From a virus, in IMG/VR virus record IMGVR_UViG_3300024518_000015, positions 1 through 36,668 of that record: a stretch of 36,668 nucleotides of DNA; one strand, 5' to 3'. A model generated the notes under the pieces. That model ran no database searches. It was not told the DNA's origin and was given only the letters and a program-made list of their open reading frames with translations. Shown in pieces: positions 28,933 through 36,668 of the stretch. Numbering within the stretch: the stretch's first letter is position 1; each line of letters starts with the position of its first letter. The translations under genes were made by a program, and so were the position numbers.

Positions 28933-30738
28933 TTAATTTGACATATTGATGAGCATTGTGCTTGAGCCCCACTCCCAGGTCTCAGCGCCGATGCCTGTCA
29001 CTCTCACCAGCAAATTGTTCCCGCTCACGGTGAATGTGGCATCAAGGGCGGCGTTCGATTCGTTTGCGTGGAGTTGTGTTACCCCGCCCTGGAGTGTTGC
29101 TCCCCCTGCCGCCGTTCTGTACGCTGTGCAGGCTATATGATACGATGCCCTGTCAGTTCCATCAGACTGGACGCCCACAACGAAAGCCTCGACGTGATAC
29201 GTGTTCTCGTCCAGGAGAGCGATAGTGTCCAGTGTTGTCTGTACGGCGTCGCCGGTCTGCACTTCCGCTGTATCAGATATAACATAGCCATCGTGTTTGG
29301 TTCCTGAGCCGATAGTAACGCCGCCGGTCAAAGTAGTCATGCCGCCAGTAGGCCCCATTTCGATCCAGTCCACGCCGTCGAACTGAAGCAGGAGCATGGC
29401 TTTCCCAGAGATATCCCTGGTGGGAGCCAATAGCTGCAAGTTAGTACCAGCCAGGAGCTCCTGGTCCTGGACAGTGACCGTATTAGTTTCAGCGTTTGGC
29501 GCTGTCAAAACTACACGCTGGCCTGGTGTCCCATCTGCTATCGTGGGAGTCGAGGTCATGGTGTAGTCCGCGTCGGGATTCAACATGACTGTCTCAGCAT
29601 CAGCGAGTATGGTATCACCCGCGGCAGTGATAGCCTGTTCCCCAAACGCCATAGATCCATTCCCAGAGAAAACTGTGTGAGTAGGCGGGATCATATTGAA
29701 AAATGTTGCAGTGATCCCTATATTGATACTCAGAGTTGCAGCAGGGTCGAACCACAGGGGAGCATCGGCGTTGAACGTGATACTGGTTCCCAGATTGTAA
29801 GTACCCGCAGGAAAGAATATGAACCCGCCGGAAGCTGTGGCGGCTGAATGAGCTGCCGAGAGAGCTGCGAATTCGTCGTGCATTACCAGGACGCTGGAGA
29901 CTGTGACCGTGGCATTTGCAGCTAACGTTATAGCCGTCCCTGTTATGGCTGTTATGGTAGTACTGAGATTGTAGTTGACGGTGATATTCGCGCCAACATT
30001 GGCCCCCAGAGTTGACCAGGTGGGAGCGCCGTTAGAGTCAAACTTGGCGCATTCATCCAACCCGGCGGCTCCGTTGGCATCTGTCTCCCAGATAACCTCA
30101 GTAACGCCATCAGTGTAGGTGTACCCTATCGTTTTGATGACATACCAGTAATCCACGCCGGTTACTAATACAGGGAAGTCAGCAGACCAGGTGAACGTTT
30201 CCTCAGCTCCGCTGGCGTTCAGTGCAGTATTGGTGATAGCGTCGCTTGCGCCGCCTATGATCGCCGTTCCGAATGGAGTGTCAGGGAGCGACGTGCCGCC
30301 GCCGTCATCTGCAAAGATTGACAAAGTACACGTTCCCGCAGGAGCGCCGGTCTTTTTCAACCTCACGTTGGAAACAGTTCCCACAGCGCCGGAGTTTGTG
30401 GCAGTAAACTTCCTGGCGTACCATTCACCATCCACAGCCGCACCTGTGGTTGTGAAGTCGTTGTCTGTGTCCTCTGTGTTACCTGTATCGGTAACGTCCA
30501 GCTTTGCGCCCAGAACGACGATCCCCTGTCCTTCGGCAAAGGTAGACCCAGAGGCGACTGTCAAGTCATCCGTGGCGGCTGTGATGCTACCTGTGGTAGT
30601 TGTCCCGCCATCAGGAGAGGCATCAAACGACTTCACGTCGAACACAGGTCCCAGGCGTTTCTTGAACTCAATGACCATCGCATTCCATTCGGCCGATGGG
30701 ATTATATCTGACGAGGTTTTTGTGTCATCAAACGCCAT
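28933..30738 (-). CDS. Pectate-lyase-like tail fibre with inserted domains
   Basis: This 601-aa protein has the pectate-lyase-3-like start (FDVKSFDASPDGG) at about 33-45, with its continuation only at about 285-320 (DEFAALSAAHSAA, then GGFIFFPAGTYNLG). Between them, residues about 82-258 hold an inserted choice-of-anchor R-like domain (ARKFTATNSGAVGTVSNVRL, CTLSIFADDGGGTSLPDTPF, VLVTGVDYWYVI). Residues about 368-461 are the module shared with the signal-bearing fibre (AITAAGDTILADA...DYTMTSTPTIADGT...FDGVDW). The C-terminal 130 residues form a beta domain with a clear closing strand. It probably recognises or trims surface polysaccharide. The ribosome site is AAGGAGCGATC. Confidence 0.75.
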   Translation of the reverse strand: MAFDDTKTSSDIIPSAEWNAMVIEFKKRLGPVFDVKSFDASPDGGTTTTGSITAATDDLTVASGSTFAEGQGIVVLGAKLDVTDTGNTEDTDNDFTTTGAAVDGEWYARKFTATNSGAVGTVSNVRLKKTGAPAGTCTLSIFADDGGGTSLPDTPFGTAIIGGASDAITNTALNASGAEETFTWSADFPVLVTGVDYWYVIKTIGYTYTDGVTEVIWETDANGAAGLDECAKFDSNGAPTWSTLGANVGANITVNYNLSTTITAITGTAITLAANATVTVSSVLVMHDEFAALSAAHSAATASGGFIFFPAGTYNLGTSITFNADAPLWFDPAATLSINIGITATFFNMIPPTHTVFSGNGSMAFGEQAITAAGDTILADAETVMLNPDADYTMTSTPTIADGTPGQRVVLTAPNAETNTVTVQDQELLAGTNLQLLAPTRDISGKAMLLLQFDGVDWIEMGPTGGMTTLTGGVTIGSGTKHDGYVISDTAEVQTGDAVQTTLDTIALLDENTYHVEAFVVGVQSDGTDRASYHIACTAYRTAAGGATLQGGVTQLHANESNAALDATFTVSGNNLLVRVTGIGAETWEWGSSTMLINMSN

Positions 30739-30747
30739 GATCGCTCC

Positions 30748-31191
30748 TTATATAATAGTGAAATTGACTTCCAGACCAAGCTGGTTTATATCTGTAGCTG
30801 GCAGCGTTGCGTAAATATAATCCCCAACGCCTACCACGTCATTATTCAAAACGCTGGTCTCCGCTTCTGTTCCTGCCGCTGTAGCCACTGTCGCTATCGT
30901 TGTGGGGCTTGCGTCAGTGGGATCTGTCCGGATCTCGAAGGTGACAGAATACGTGCTGGATTCGCCGGTGTCTATCTTTACTGTCTGAACTTTCAATCCG
31001 CCCGGGGCCCAATCTGCATGAGCGTGGATCAGTCTCACCTCAGCAGTTCCCAATATATCCGGCTGGTCAACAGCTACCTGAACGGTTCTTATCTTCCCGC
31101 TGCCGCCCGACTCCAGGAAGTCCGCTCTGTGATGCGCTGAGGGATCCCGTCTATGTGCCTGCCAATCCGTCACCTCTATACGGTCAAGCAT
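30748..31191 (-). CDS. Tail-tip associated beta protein
   Basis: This 147-aa protein starts by overlapping the stop of the tail-tip gene by one base. It is mostly beta (KIRTVQVAVDQPDILGTAEV, STYSVTFEIRTDPT, DYIYATLPATDINQLGLEVN). The pattern of a C-terminal strand pair with TDINQLGLEV is frequent in small fibre-adapter proteins of siphoviruses. The role is likely to link the tail tip to the fibres. Confidence 0.55.
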   Translation of the reverse strand: MLDRIEVTDWQAHRRDPSAHHRADFLESGGSGKIRTVQVAVDQPDILGTAEVRLIHAHADWAPGGLKVQTVKIDTGESSTYSVTFEIRTDPTDASPTTIATVATAAGTEAETSVLNNDVVGVGDYIYATLPATDINQLGLEVNFTII

Positions 31192-33470
31192 CAGTTACCC
31201 CGCTCTGCTTTTATCTCTGCCCTGCCTTCTTCTATATCTATATCCACGTTCTTTATGAAATATGTCTGATCGGTTATATTCTTATGCGCTTCTGTGACGT
31301 GGATCTCATCTCCAATGTCACTGAGGAACGCTATCATAGTAGCATCTATCCTGGCGACTTCCGCGGGGAATTTGTATATCTTCAGCTTTTCGTCGGCTGC
31401 ATTGGCGGCGCTTTTCTGGTTGTCGTGCCAGACCAGTTTGTCCTCATCGGTCAGGACGCGCGTTCCGTATAAAGCCACACTCTCGTCGTCAATGTCTGTG
31501 AGAAGCGCCTCAAACTGTTTCCCTGAAGATGCCAGGGTATGCTCCTGGGTTACTGTCACAAATACATCGTCATCACCTGGTCCGGGATTTTCATCAGCAA
31601 GTGTTTGATTCAACAAGTCCATCTGGACTGACGTAACATTCGCCAGGTTATACGTTCCATCATTGCTCACCGAGCCGGAGACAGTCACAGGAAATTGAGG
31701 CACAAACCCTGTGGTTAAAAAATTACCGTCAGATTTGTTGATATGGTCCACTTGCGCTCTGTCGCCTCGTCGGGGCTCCGGCTGAATCCCTGCCTCCCGT
31801 TCATCGTCGTTAAATGCTATAGTAGTCGCTGTGAGCGTTACAGAATGAGTCTGAGTCAATACTACCAGCTCGCCTGATGCTTCCTGTGTCAGCGTTTCGG
31901 CTATATCAAGAGTAATCGTGTTGGGCGTGACTGATTCAACTCCATACGTTCCGTCGTTGCTGAGAGAGCCGGATATAGTTATGGAATCGTTGGCGTCTAT
32001 GCCTAACACGACAAAGCTCTCGGTCACGTCTGTTATAGTGTCATTGGATCCAGTGTCATTGAATACCAGAGATGTGGTCTGAATGGTCGAAGTATCCCTA
32101 TTCTGCGTCAGCGTAACACTGGCTCCAGAATCCTCATCAGTGAGCCCGTTTGATGCTGTCAACGTTATGACGCGCCCGGCGACCGACTGGACTGCATATT
32201 TTCCGTCGTTCTTGTTAGAGCCTGATATAGTAACAGGATCGTCGGTGTTGAATCCCTGGACAAGGAAGCCGCCTTGAGCTGCAAAGCCGGCCAGATTCAG
32301 GAAGATGCGGTCTGGGTTGTCGTTGGCGAAGCCGATCCCGCGACTGCCTATGATTGACTTTGGGTTGTAATTTGCATCAGGGTCGTGGCCGTAGTATATG
32401 TTCATCACGTTTCTGACGGTGCTTTTGTCTATATCTATATCTATGTCTATGGAGTTGTCCAGGTCGAATGTCTCGTCACCAGCGCCGGCCACGTAAGGCG
32501 GCTCGAACATAGTGAACTGAAAAAAGCCTTCTGCATCTACCCAGATGAATGAGTTTGTGAGATCTCCGATTCTTAGAAGCGCGTTCTGGATAGTCATCCC
32601 AGGGAATCGCGCGCGCACCTCATAACTATGAGCTGTACAGCGGTCAAACCATGCCTGCCAGCTCGTGAAGTTTATATCGATATTGTCTGTGCTGAATGTG
32701 GAATCCAACCCTCCCCAGGCGGTCAGAATATTGAATACGATTGTCGCCGGGTTGAAAGGATCACGCTGTGTGTAGTAATCGGCGGGAGCTTGACCAGACC
32801 CGATCCGGTTCTCCAACATAGGAGCCATCTTGTCTCTGATACTCAGCGTTATAGTAGCCCCGTTATATGACACTTCCTCAACTGTCCCGGTCATGAGATA
32901 TAAATAGCCTAAAGTGCCATCGAAATAAAAACCCAGATGACACGGCTTCCCCAGACTGTTGATCCTGTCAGCAATGAAGAAGTTGAATACTGGTTCCGAT
33001 AGGATAGTCACCAACGCGGACGCTCCCTCAACAGATAGGCTATCGCTTGCGTTGAGAGTGAGTGTGCCAGCGGCTACCGTGACCACTGTGTATGTCCCAT
33101 CGTTGCTGGTGGAACCTGACACAGTAATCTTGTCGCCTGCCTGAAATCCAGCAGTGACAAAACCACTACCGCTATCTGTTATAGTGTCCGGGTCGCTATC
33201 AACGAAAGCAATCCCCACGCCATCGATGCGCGCCCTGGGAGTGTTGGAGAGGGTAATAGTAGCAGCTCCAGCCACAATGTCACCGCCCCTGGAGATGATA
33301 GGAGCATCCATCACAAAGTCATCGTAGATAGTGCCGTCGTATACAAAGCGGAAGATAGGCTCGTTAAACTCCGCCGCTATCTTTGTGGCGAATGCTGCCG
33401 TCCCTGGCACAGCGTCAAACAGCGCAGTGTCGAACTGGTCAAAGTCAAATCCTGCTTTCAGTTCTGGCAT
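31191..33470 (-). CDS. Tail-tip / central baseplate protein with four beta modules
   Basis: This 759-aa protein holds a tail-hub skeleton: DTALFDAVPGTAAFATKIAA, FVYDGTIYDDFVMDAPI, SIRDKMAPMLENRIGSGQAP, SFIWVDAEGFFQFTMFEPPY, and at the end a helix plus EIHVTEAHKNITDQTYFIKN. Copies of the VSGSTSNDG module occupy residues about 86-156, 378-456, 466-540 and 549-642. The last three are in tandem, and the first is a single insertion. A short IDIDIDID run lies near 341-348. It follows the Dit-like gene and precedes the fibres, as the hub (gpJ/Tal-type) does. The ATG overlap with the next gene suggests coupling. Confidence 0.7.
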   Translation of the reverse strand: MPELKAGFDFDQFDTALFDAVPGTAAFATKIAAEFNEPIFRFVYDGTIYDDFVMDAPIISRGGDIVAGAATITLSNTPRARIDGVGIAFVDSDPDTITDSGSGFVTAGFQAGDKITVSGSTSNDGTYTVVTVAAGTLTLNASDSLSVEGASALVTILSEPVFNFFIADRINSLGKPCHLGFYFDGTLGYLYLMTGTVEEVSYNGATITLSIRDKMAPMLENRIGSGQAPADYYTQRDPFNPATIVFNILTAWGGLDSTFSTDNIDINFTSWQAWFDRCTAHSYEVRARFPGMTIQNALLRIGDLTNSFIWVDAEGFFQFTMFEPPYVAGAGDETFDLDNSIDIDIDIDKSTVRNVMNIYYGHDPDANYNPKSIIGSRGIGFANDNPDRIFLNLAGFAAQGGFLVQGFNTDDPVTISGSNKNDGKYAVQSVAGRVITLTASNGLTDEDSGASVTLTQNRDTSTIQTTSLVFNDTGSNDTITDVTESFVVLGIDANDSITISGSLSNDGTYGVESVTPNTITLDIAETLTQEASGELVVLTQTHSVTLTATTIAFNDDEREAGIQPEPRRGDRAQVDHINKSDGNFLTTGFVPQFPVTVSGSVSNDGTYNLANVTSVQMDLLNQTLADENPGPGDDDVFVTVTQEHTLASSGKQFEALLTDIDDESVALYGTRVLTDEDKLVWHDNQKSAANAADEKLKIYKFPAEVARIDATMIAFLSDIGDEIHVTEAHKNITDQTYFIKNVDIDIEEGRAEIKAERGN
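31545..31826 (-). repeat. VSGSTSNDG beta module, copy 3 (tail tip)
   Basis: This covers residues about 549-642 of the tail-tip protein. It is the most diverged copy, with an extra loop of about 15 residues (EAGIQPEPRRGDRAQ) before VTVSGSVSNDGTYNLAN. It is the last of three tandem copies. Confidence 0.7.
31851..32075 (-). repeat. VSGSTSNDG beta module, copy 4 (tail tip)
   Basis: This covers residues about 466-540 of the tail-tip protein, with NDTITDVTESFVVLG and ITISGSLSNDGTYGVESV. It is the middle of the tandem set. Confidence 0.8.
32103..32339 (-). repeat. VSGSTSNDG beta module, copy 5 (tail tip)
   Basis: This covers residues about 378-456 of the tail-tip protein, with GIGFANDNPDRIF and VTISGSNKNDGKYAVQSV. 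It is the first of the tandem set. Confidence 0.8.
33003..33215 (-). repeat. VSGSTSNDG beta module, copy 6 (tail tip)
   Basis: This covers residues about 86-156 of the tail-tip protein, with DTITDSGSGFVTAGF and ITVSGSTSNDGTYTVV. It is the closest relative of the tail-tube copies, including at the DNA level. Confidence 0.85.
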
Positions 33471-33472
33471 GA

Positions 33473-33838
33473 TTAGACCTCCACTATGACGAGCGTGCCG
33501 GCGTAGACGTCAAAGTCTTTGAGATGGAATAACTGGAGAGGAAAGATCGGATTCATGAGCTTTACTGTGAAAGTCGTTCCAGGAGCGCCATCCAGATCCG
33601 GCGTCCAGGTCAACTCTGTTTTGGAATCCCACCAGGTGAAGAGCTGATCTCTGTCGGCTTGGGAAACATTCACCAATGGGGAGTCGTCCAGTCGTTTCTG
33701 ATGCCATTTATGGACGAATCGCTTTCCGCTGATGGTAACGTTCACAGCCTCACGCCGGGCATATGGCGTCGCAAAGCCCAGGATGGGTGAGAAATTAACG
33801 GTGTTGCCGCCGTCTGTTAGGCGCATGTTTCCAGCCAT
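33473..33838 (-). CDS. Distal tail protein-like
   Basis: This 121-aa protein, between tape measure and tail tip, probably is the distal-tail (Dit-like) or gpM/gpL-type hub adaptor. It contains EAVNVTISGKRFVHKWHQKR, a DQLFTWWDSKTELTWTPD segment and a closing FDVYAGTLVIVEV strand. Such a split beta barrel suits a tube-to-tip adaptor. The ribosome site is AAAGGATTCAC. The family is assigned by position and fold pattern only. Confidence 0.65.
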   Translation of the reverse strand: MAGNMRLTDGGNTVNFSPILGFATPYARREAVNVTISGKRFVHKWHQKRLDDSPLVNVSQADRDQLFTWWDSKTELTWTPDLDGAPGTTFTVKLMNPIFPLQLFHLKDFDVYAGTLVIVEV

Positions 33839-33847
33839 GTGAATCCT

Positions 33848-35956
33848 TTACATCGTCTGTGCGATCACTCCCCGGCGCTGTAGTCGTCTTCTTGCCGGAG
33901 TAAACTGTCTCTGTATAGCTCTCTCAACCCGCGCCGGGCTCATGTGTTCAATATCTGCGTTAGGGAATATTACGTTCACGCCAGGAGCCATCTGTGATGG
34001 AGCGCCGAGTGCAGGCGGTGCAATTACCGGCGGCGGAGGTGTAACTTGCTGATTGGCTGCCGCAGTGGTTCCTTGCCCACGCAAGCCCTGCACCAGACTA
34101 AAGAGTTGATCGAATGCCTCATCAACAGCTATCTCCGCGAGCTTCCTGGTGGCTATATTGGCCATATCTGTCCAGAACCTTGTCCAGAGGCTTTTCGTCC
34201 GCCCACCTAAAAGATCGGCAAACATATTGGTGAACGATGATCGGAAGTCGCTGGTGAAATCATTGAAGTCGCTCCGCATCTCAACTAAACGCCGGGCTTC
34301 TAACTTTGCCAGCTTCTTTGATTCTCGCGCTGCTGCTTTCCTTGCCGCTAGTAATCGGTTCAGGGCTGCTATAGTCTTGTCAGCACTGTCTTGAGCAGCC
34401 TTGCCGAAGAACTCTGCGTTAGCTGCACTTAGGTCAGCGAATACTTGAACTATGGAATCCAGCGCCGGAGCTTCTTTCTTGATCTTCTTCAGGGATTCTT
34501 CTAGCTCCTCCAATGCTGCCACCGTCTTGTTGACACTATCCGATATGTCTTTATCAGCAAATGCCTGTAACTGCTTGCTAATGTCAGAGAACGCGGTGGC
34601 CAGACTCTCAAGCTTCACGCCCTTGCCGATATTGTTCAGGGTCTTTGCTGCCTCTTTCGCTGGTTCAGCTATTTTCTCCGGTATCTGGCTCGTTATGGAA
34701 TCCAACGCAGCCAGTATCTCTTCTAATGAGCCGCTAAGAGCTTTGGGTATAGTTGCGAATTCTTCAATCCCTATCTTTGCAGCATTCTTGAAAGCCTTAT
34801 CGAATTCTTCCTCAAAGTTTTTCGCTGCTTTGTTGTTGGCTTCTTGATTCGCATTGATAATGTCAACCAGGAATCTCTCGAATGTCGTTTGTGAGATAAG
34901 TCCTGTTTTCCGTAAAAGTTCATTGGTAATTATATTCAAGCCGGCAGCAATATCTCGGAAGCGCGCTTTTGCAGCCTTCTCCAATGGCTTGAATATCAAC
35001 GGAGCGACGGCAGATACGATCCGCAACATGCTTTTCAGCATCTTCCCTGTCAAGTCTACAGCAATCCGAGCTACTCGTTGGAATACCTCAGACACATCAT
35101 CCTGGTATAGCTTCCAGACTGGGATAATTTTTGTGATGCTTTCTATTATCTTGGTGAGGGTCTGTAACGTGGTAGACGTGGCGGCTAACATCGTCCTGCC
35201 AATCTCACCCTTCAGCAACTCAAAGCTGATGCCTATGTTCTCTATGTCATTGGCGACGCCCCCGGCGGCTGTTGGCAACTTCTCCAGCTCGATGATCATG
35301 GTCTCTAGCAGTTCTTTCCCGCTGATGCTTAACTCTTCGATGGGCTTGTTGTTGAACGCCCTTCTGAGAAGCGGCCCGATCTGCGGAACGGTTTCCCGGA
35401 GGATCCTCAGCTCCTGCCCAAACCCGCTGGATTTTGTCACCAACTGCGTGAGCTGGAGGTTTACCCGCTGGAGTTCCGGGACTCCGCGACCAACAGTCAC
35501 CAGGGCATTGCCAAAGGCTTTTAACGACCGCTCTGCCAGCGATGCGCTAACCTCTGCCGCCTGGAGATTGATAGAGCCTTCTATAGCAGCTCTGAACGAA
35601 AGTCCTGGAAGTTCTGCCACTTTCCTCAGCCGGATAAATTGACGTGTGGCATTTGCAGCTCCACCAGACACGGCACTCAAGCCACGGAATAGTTTGTCAT
35701 AGCTGGCCGCCGTCTTGATAGCTTCCACACCCGCGCCAATTATAGCCCGCGTCAGCTTTACAGCGATAATGGCGGCAGCAGCGGCAGCGGCTACGCCAAT
35801 AGCAACCAGGCCCACGGCGATTGTCTTCAGGTTTTTCGTTGCACTCTTGGCAAACCCGCTCATCTCCAGCTTTGCGCCTTTGATAGTCTTGCTAAATCTG
35901 CCTTTATCGCCTCGTATCACTACGAAAGCTTCAGCTATTTTCTTCCCGAATGCCAT
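33848..35956 (-). CDS. Tape measure protein
   Basis: This 702-aa protein sets tail length; at about 1.5 angstrom per residue it predicts a tail near 105 nm. It begins with a positively charged helix and an Ala-rich hydrophobic stretch (about 46-68, GLVAIGVAAAAAAAIIAVKL). It has the tape-measure N-terminal motif (TAASYDKLFRGLSAVSGGAA, VAELPGLSFRAAIEGSINLQ, LRETVPQIGPLLRRAF). Long coiled stretches follow (DSVNKTVAALEELEESLKKI) and a C-terminal Pro/Gln-rich region. The ribosome site is GAGGTAGAGC. Confidence 0.93.
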   Translation of the reverse strand: MAFGKKIAEAFVVIRGDKGRFSKTIKGAKLEMSGFAKSATKNLKTIAVGLVAIGVAAAAAAAIIAVKLTRAIIGAGVEAIKTAASYDKLFRGLSAVSGGAANATRQFIRLRKVAELPGLSFRAAIEGSINLQAAEVSASLAERSLKAFGNALVTVGRGVPELQRVNLQLTQLVTKSSGFGQELRILRETVPQIGPLLRRAFNNKPIEELSISGKELLETMIIELEKLPTAAGGVANDIENIGISFELLKGEIGRTMLAATSTTLQTLTKIIESITKIIPVWKLYQDDVSEVFQRVARIAVDLTGKMLKSMLRIVSAVAPLIFKPLEKAAKARFRDIAAGLNIITNELLRKTGLISQTTFERFLVDIINANQEANNKAAKNFEEEFDKAFKNAAKIGIEEFATIPKALSGSLEEILAALDSITSQIPEKIAEPAKEAAKTLNNIGKGVKLESLATAFSDISKQLQAFADKDISDSVNKTVAALEELEESLKKIKKEAPALDSIVQVFADLSAANAEFFGKAAQDSADKTIAALNRLLAARKAAARESKKLAKLEARRLVEMRSDFNDFTSDFRSSFTNMFADLLGGRTKSLWTRFWTDMANIATRKLAEIAVDEAFDQLFSLVQGLRGQGTTAAANQQVTPPPPVIAPPALGAPSQMAPGVNVIFPNADIEHMSPARVERAIQRQFTPARRRLQRRGVIAQTM

Positions 35957-35959
35957 GCT

Positions 35960-36148
35960 CTACCTCAGTGGTGGTTTCAGGCCCAACAGTTCTGCCTCTT
36001 CTAATACTGCGTCAATATCTACCCCTTTGTCTTCTTCTTCATCTGCATCAATTCCGCTGAGTTCTGGTATAAGCTGGTAATAGTTCCGCGCCTGCCGTTT
36101 GGTGAGGTTATCAATATCGTCAGGAGACCAATGATAAAAGATAGCCAA
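35960..36148 (-). CDS. Tail chaperone T-extension, made by -1 frameshift
   Basis: This 62-codon ORF has no ATG (first codon TTG) and no ribosome site. Its frame is open leftward into the end of the chaperone gene. Read as a continuation, the peptide crosses the junction as TWWHVKGQLAIFYHWSP, followed by DDIDNLTKRQARNYYQLI. That pattern (aromatic W.., then WSPDDIDNLTxRxxxxY) is typical of the T part of gpGT tail chaperones. The fusion would be about 227 aa, from 36642 to 35960. It lies directly before the tape measure gene. Confidence 0.75.
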   Translation of the reverse strand: MAIFYHWSPDDIDNLTKRQARNYYQLIPELSGIDADEEEDKGVDIDAVLEEAELLGLKPPLR

Positions 36149-36156
36149 CTGGCCTT

Positions 36157-36642
36157 TTACGTGCCACCAGGTGACTGCATTTCCGTCGGAGTCGCCAGAG
36201 CCACCGCTATAGGGTTTTCCTCACCACCGTCGCCTTCCTCTTCTGGAGGATTCGCATCGCTGATATTTTCCACAAGCTCCGCGATCTCTGCGAAGTTCTC
36301 CATATCGACCAGCTCGTTAAAATACTGTCGAGTCATCCCTGGATTGTGCCTTAACGCCAAAAACACCACTAACCCCTGAGCGTCAATAGCTTGTATCTGC
36401 TCGCCTAATTCTTCAGGTTCCAGTGGTGTTTTCAGTATCTTCATGGTCATGGCGTCAACAGCATCAGGATCAGAGCCTTCCGCAACTTCCCTGTATTGCT
36501 TTGCCAGTTTCGACTTGATGAAATTTTCTATCTCTCCGTATTCTTTCAGCTTCAGTTCGCGGGCGGTATATATCTGCCCCTTGATCTCTACTTCTATCTC
36601 TCGGCGTATTGTGTCGCCTGCGGTCGTTCCCTGTTGTAACAT
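36157..36642 (-). CDS. Tail assembly chaperone (gpG-like)
   Basis: This 161-aa protein has an N-terminal beta part (REIEVEIKGQIYTARELKLK), then a helix with KSKLAKQYREVAEG, and a helical body (QAIDAQGLVVFLALRHNPGM, YFNELVDMENFAEIAELVEN), and a Gly/Glu-rich end that precedes the stop. This resembles gpG-like tail chaperones that hold the tape measure during tube assembly. It is followed by an overlapping -1 frame, as expected. The ribosome site is GGGAGATATAACG. Confidence 0.7.
   Translation of the reverse strand: MLQQGTTAGDTIRREIEVEIKGQIYTARELKLKEYGEIENFIKSKLAKQYREVAEGSDPDAVDAMTMKILKTPLEPEELGEQIQAIDAQGLVVFLALRHNPGMTRQYFNELVDMENFAEIAELVENISDANPPEEEGDGGEENPIAVALATPTEMQSPGGT
36214..36220 (-). 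promoter_or_regulatory. Candidate -1 slip site of the tail chaperone
   Basis: The heptamer GGAAAAC (codons GAA-AAC in the gene frame) lies immediately after the last stop codon (TGA) of the -1 frame, which is the left edge of where a slip can happen. It is not a canonical X-XXY-YYZ heptamer, so the exact site is uncertain. GGAAATG about 30 bases further on is a weaker alternative. Confidence 0.45.
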
Positions 36643-36668
36643 CGTTATATCTCCCTTGATTCGTTTAT
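36542..36668. repeat. Terminal direct repeat, right copy
   Basis: This is the exact second copy of bases 1-127. It marks where the contig closes on itself. Confidence 0.95.

Noticed and set aside
32425-32452. Short run of TCTATA-type repeats in the tail-tip gene
   Set aside because: It encodes an in-frame IDIDIDID stretch of eight residues. It looks like local low complexity, not a regulatory repeat or phase-variation tract.
34854-35642. Plus-strand ORF of 262 codons
   Set aside because: It lies opposite the tape measure gene and has biased, low-information sequence. No plus-strand gene is supported anywhere in the genome.

Overview
The window is a complete, circular tailed-phage genome of 36,541 bp. 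The first 127 bases recur exactly as the last 127, so the two ends are one sequence read twice. Every gene I can support lies on the minus strand, so the genome is one head-to-tail transcription unit read leftward, with early and late blocks separated by promoters. A large terminase, HK97-type portal, protease and capsid, a tape measure protein, tail-tube proteins, a tail terminator and a gpG/gpGT-type tail chaperone show a long-tailed siphovirus. There is no integrase, excisionase or CI-type repressor that I can recognise. Near-consensus sigma-70 promoters and strong AGGAGG-type ribosome sites point to a bacterial host that cannot be named from this sequence. No tRNA, CRISPR array or insertion sequence was seen.

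Early block, read leftward from about 26.45 kb to 17.72 kb. A TTGACT-N17-TATACT promoter next to operator-like dyads drives a coiled-coil protein, a Cro-like HTH protein, a PD-(D/E)XK nuclease with an iron-sulfur-type cysteine tail, and an unusually long Bet/RecT-like annealing protein. Then come a small basic protein, a C5-cytosine methyltransferase and several small proteins. A second promoter (TTGTAT-N17-TATAAT, 21.06 kb) with a structured leader precedes a 41-aa ORF and a replication-initiator-like protein. A run of small, translationally coupled genes follows, two of them cysteine-rich.

Late block, read leftward from about 17.72 kb, through the origin of numbering, to 26.88 kb. Two tandem near-consensus promoters (TTGACA-N17-TATTCT and TTGACA-N17-TAAAAT) are followed by an intrinsic-terminator-like hairpin ahead of the terminase genes. 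The order is then TerS, TerL, portal, two small ORFs, Mu F-like head protein, protease, small head genes and capsid, three small head-region genes, and a beta-helix protein. Next comes a cassette of surface and membrane proteins: wall-like short proteins, a holin-like protein, a signal-peptide-bearing fibre with a peptidase S74 chaperone, and two more exported or membrane proteins. After this come the neck proteins, tail terminator, two tail-tube proteins, frameshifted tail chaperone, tape measure, distal tail protein, tail-tip protein, fibres (pectate-lyase-like fibre, FCCH-domain protein, seven-bladed propeller) and an XhlA-like membrane protein. No endolysin was recognised.

The most striking theme is domain insertion into structural proteins. 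One beta module occurs six times in two proteins. A second module is shared by two fibres. A connector that is normally about 100 residues carries two inserted domains. The other leading observations are a probable -1 frameshift in the tail chaperone, the promoter-plus-attenuator ahead of the terminase, and the exported-protein cassette lodged between capsid and neck genes.
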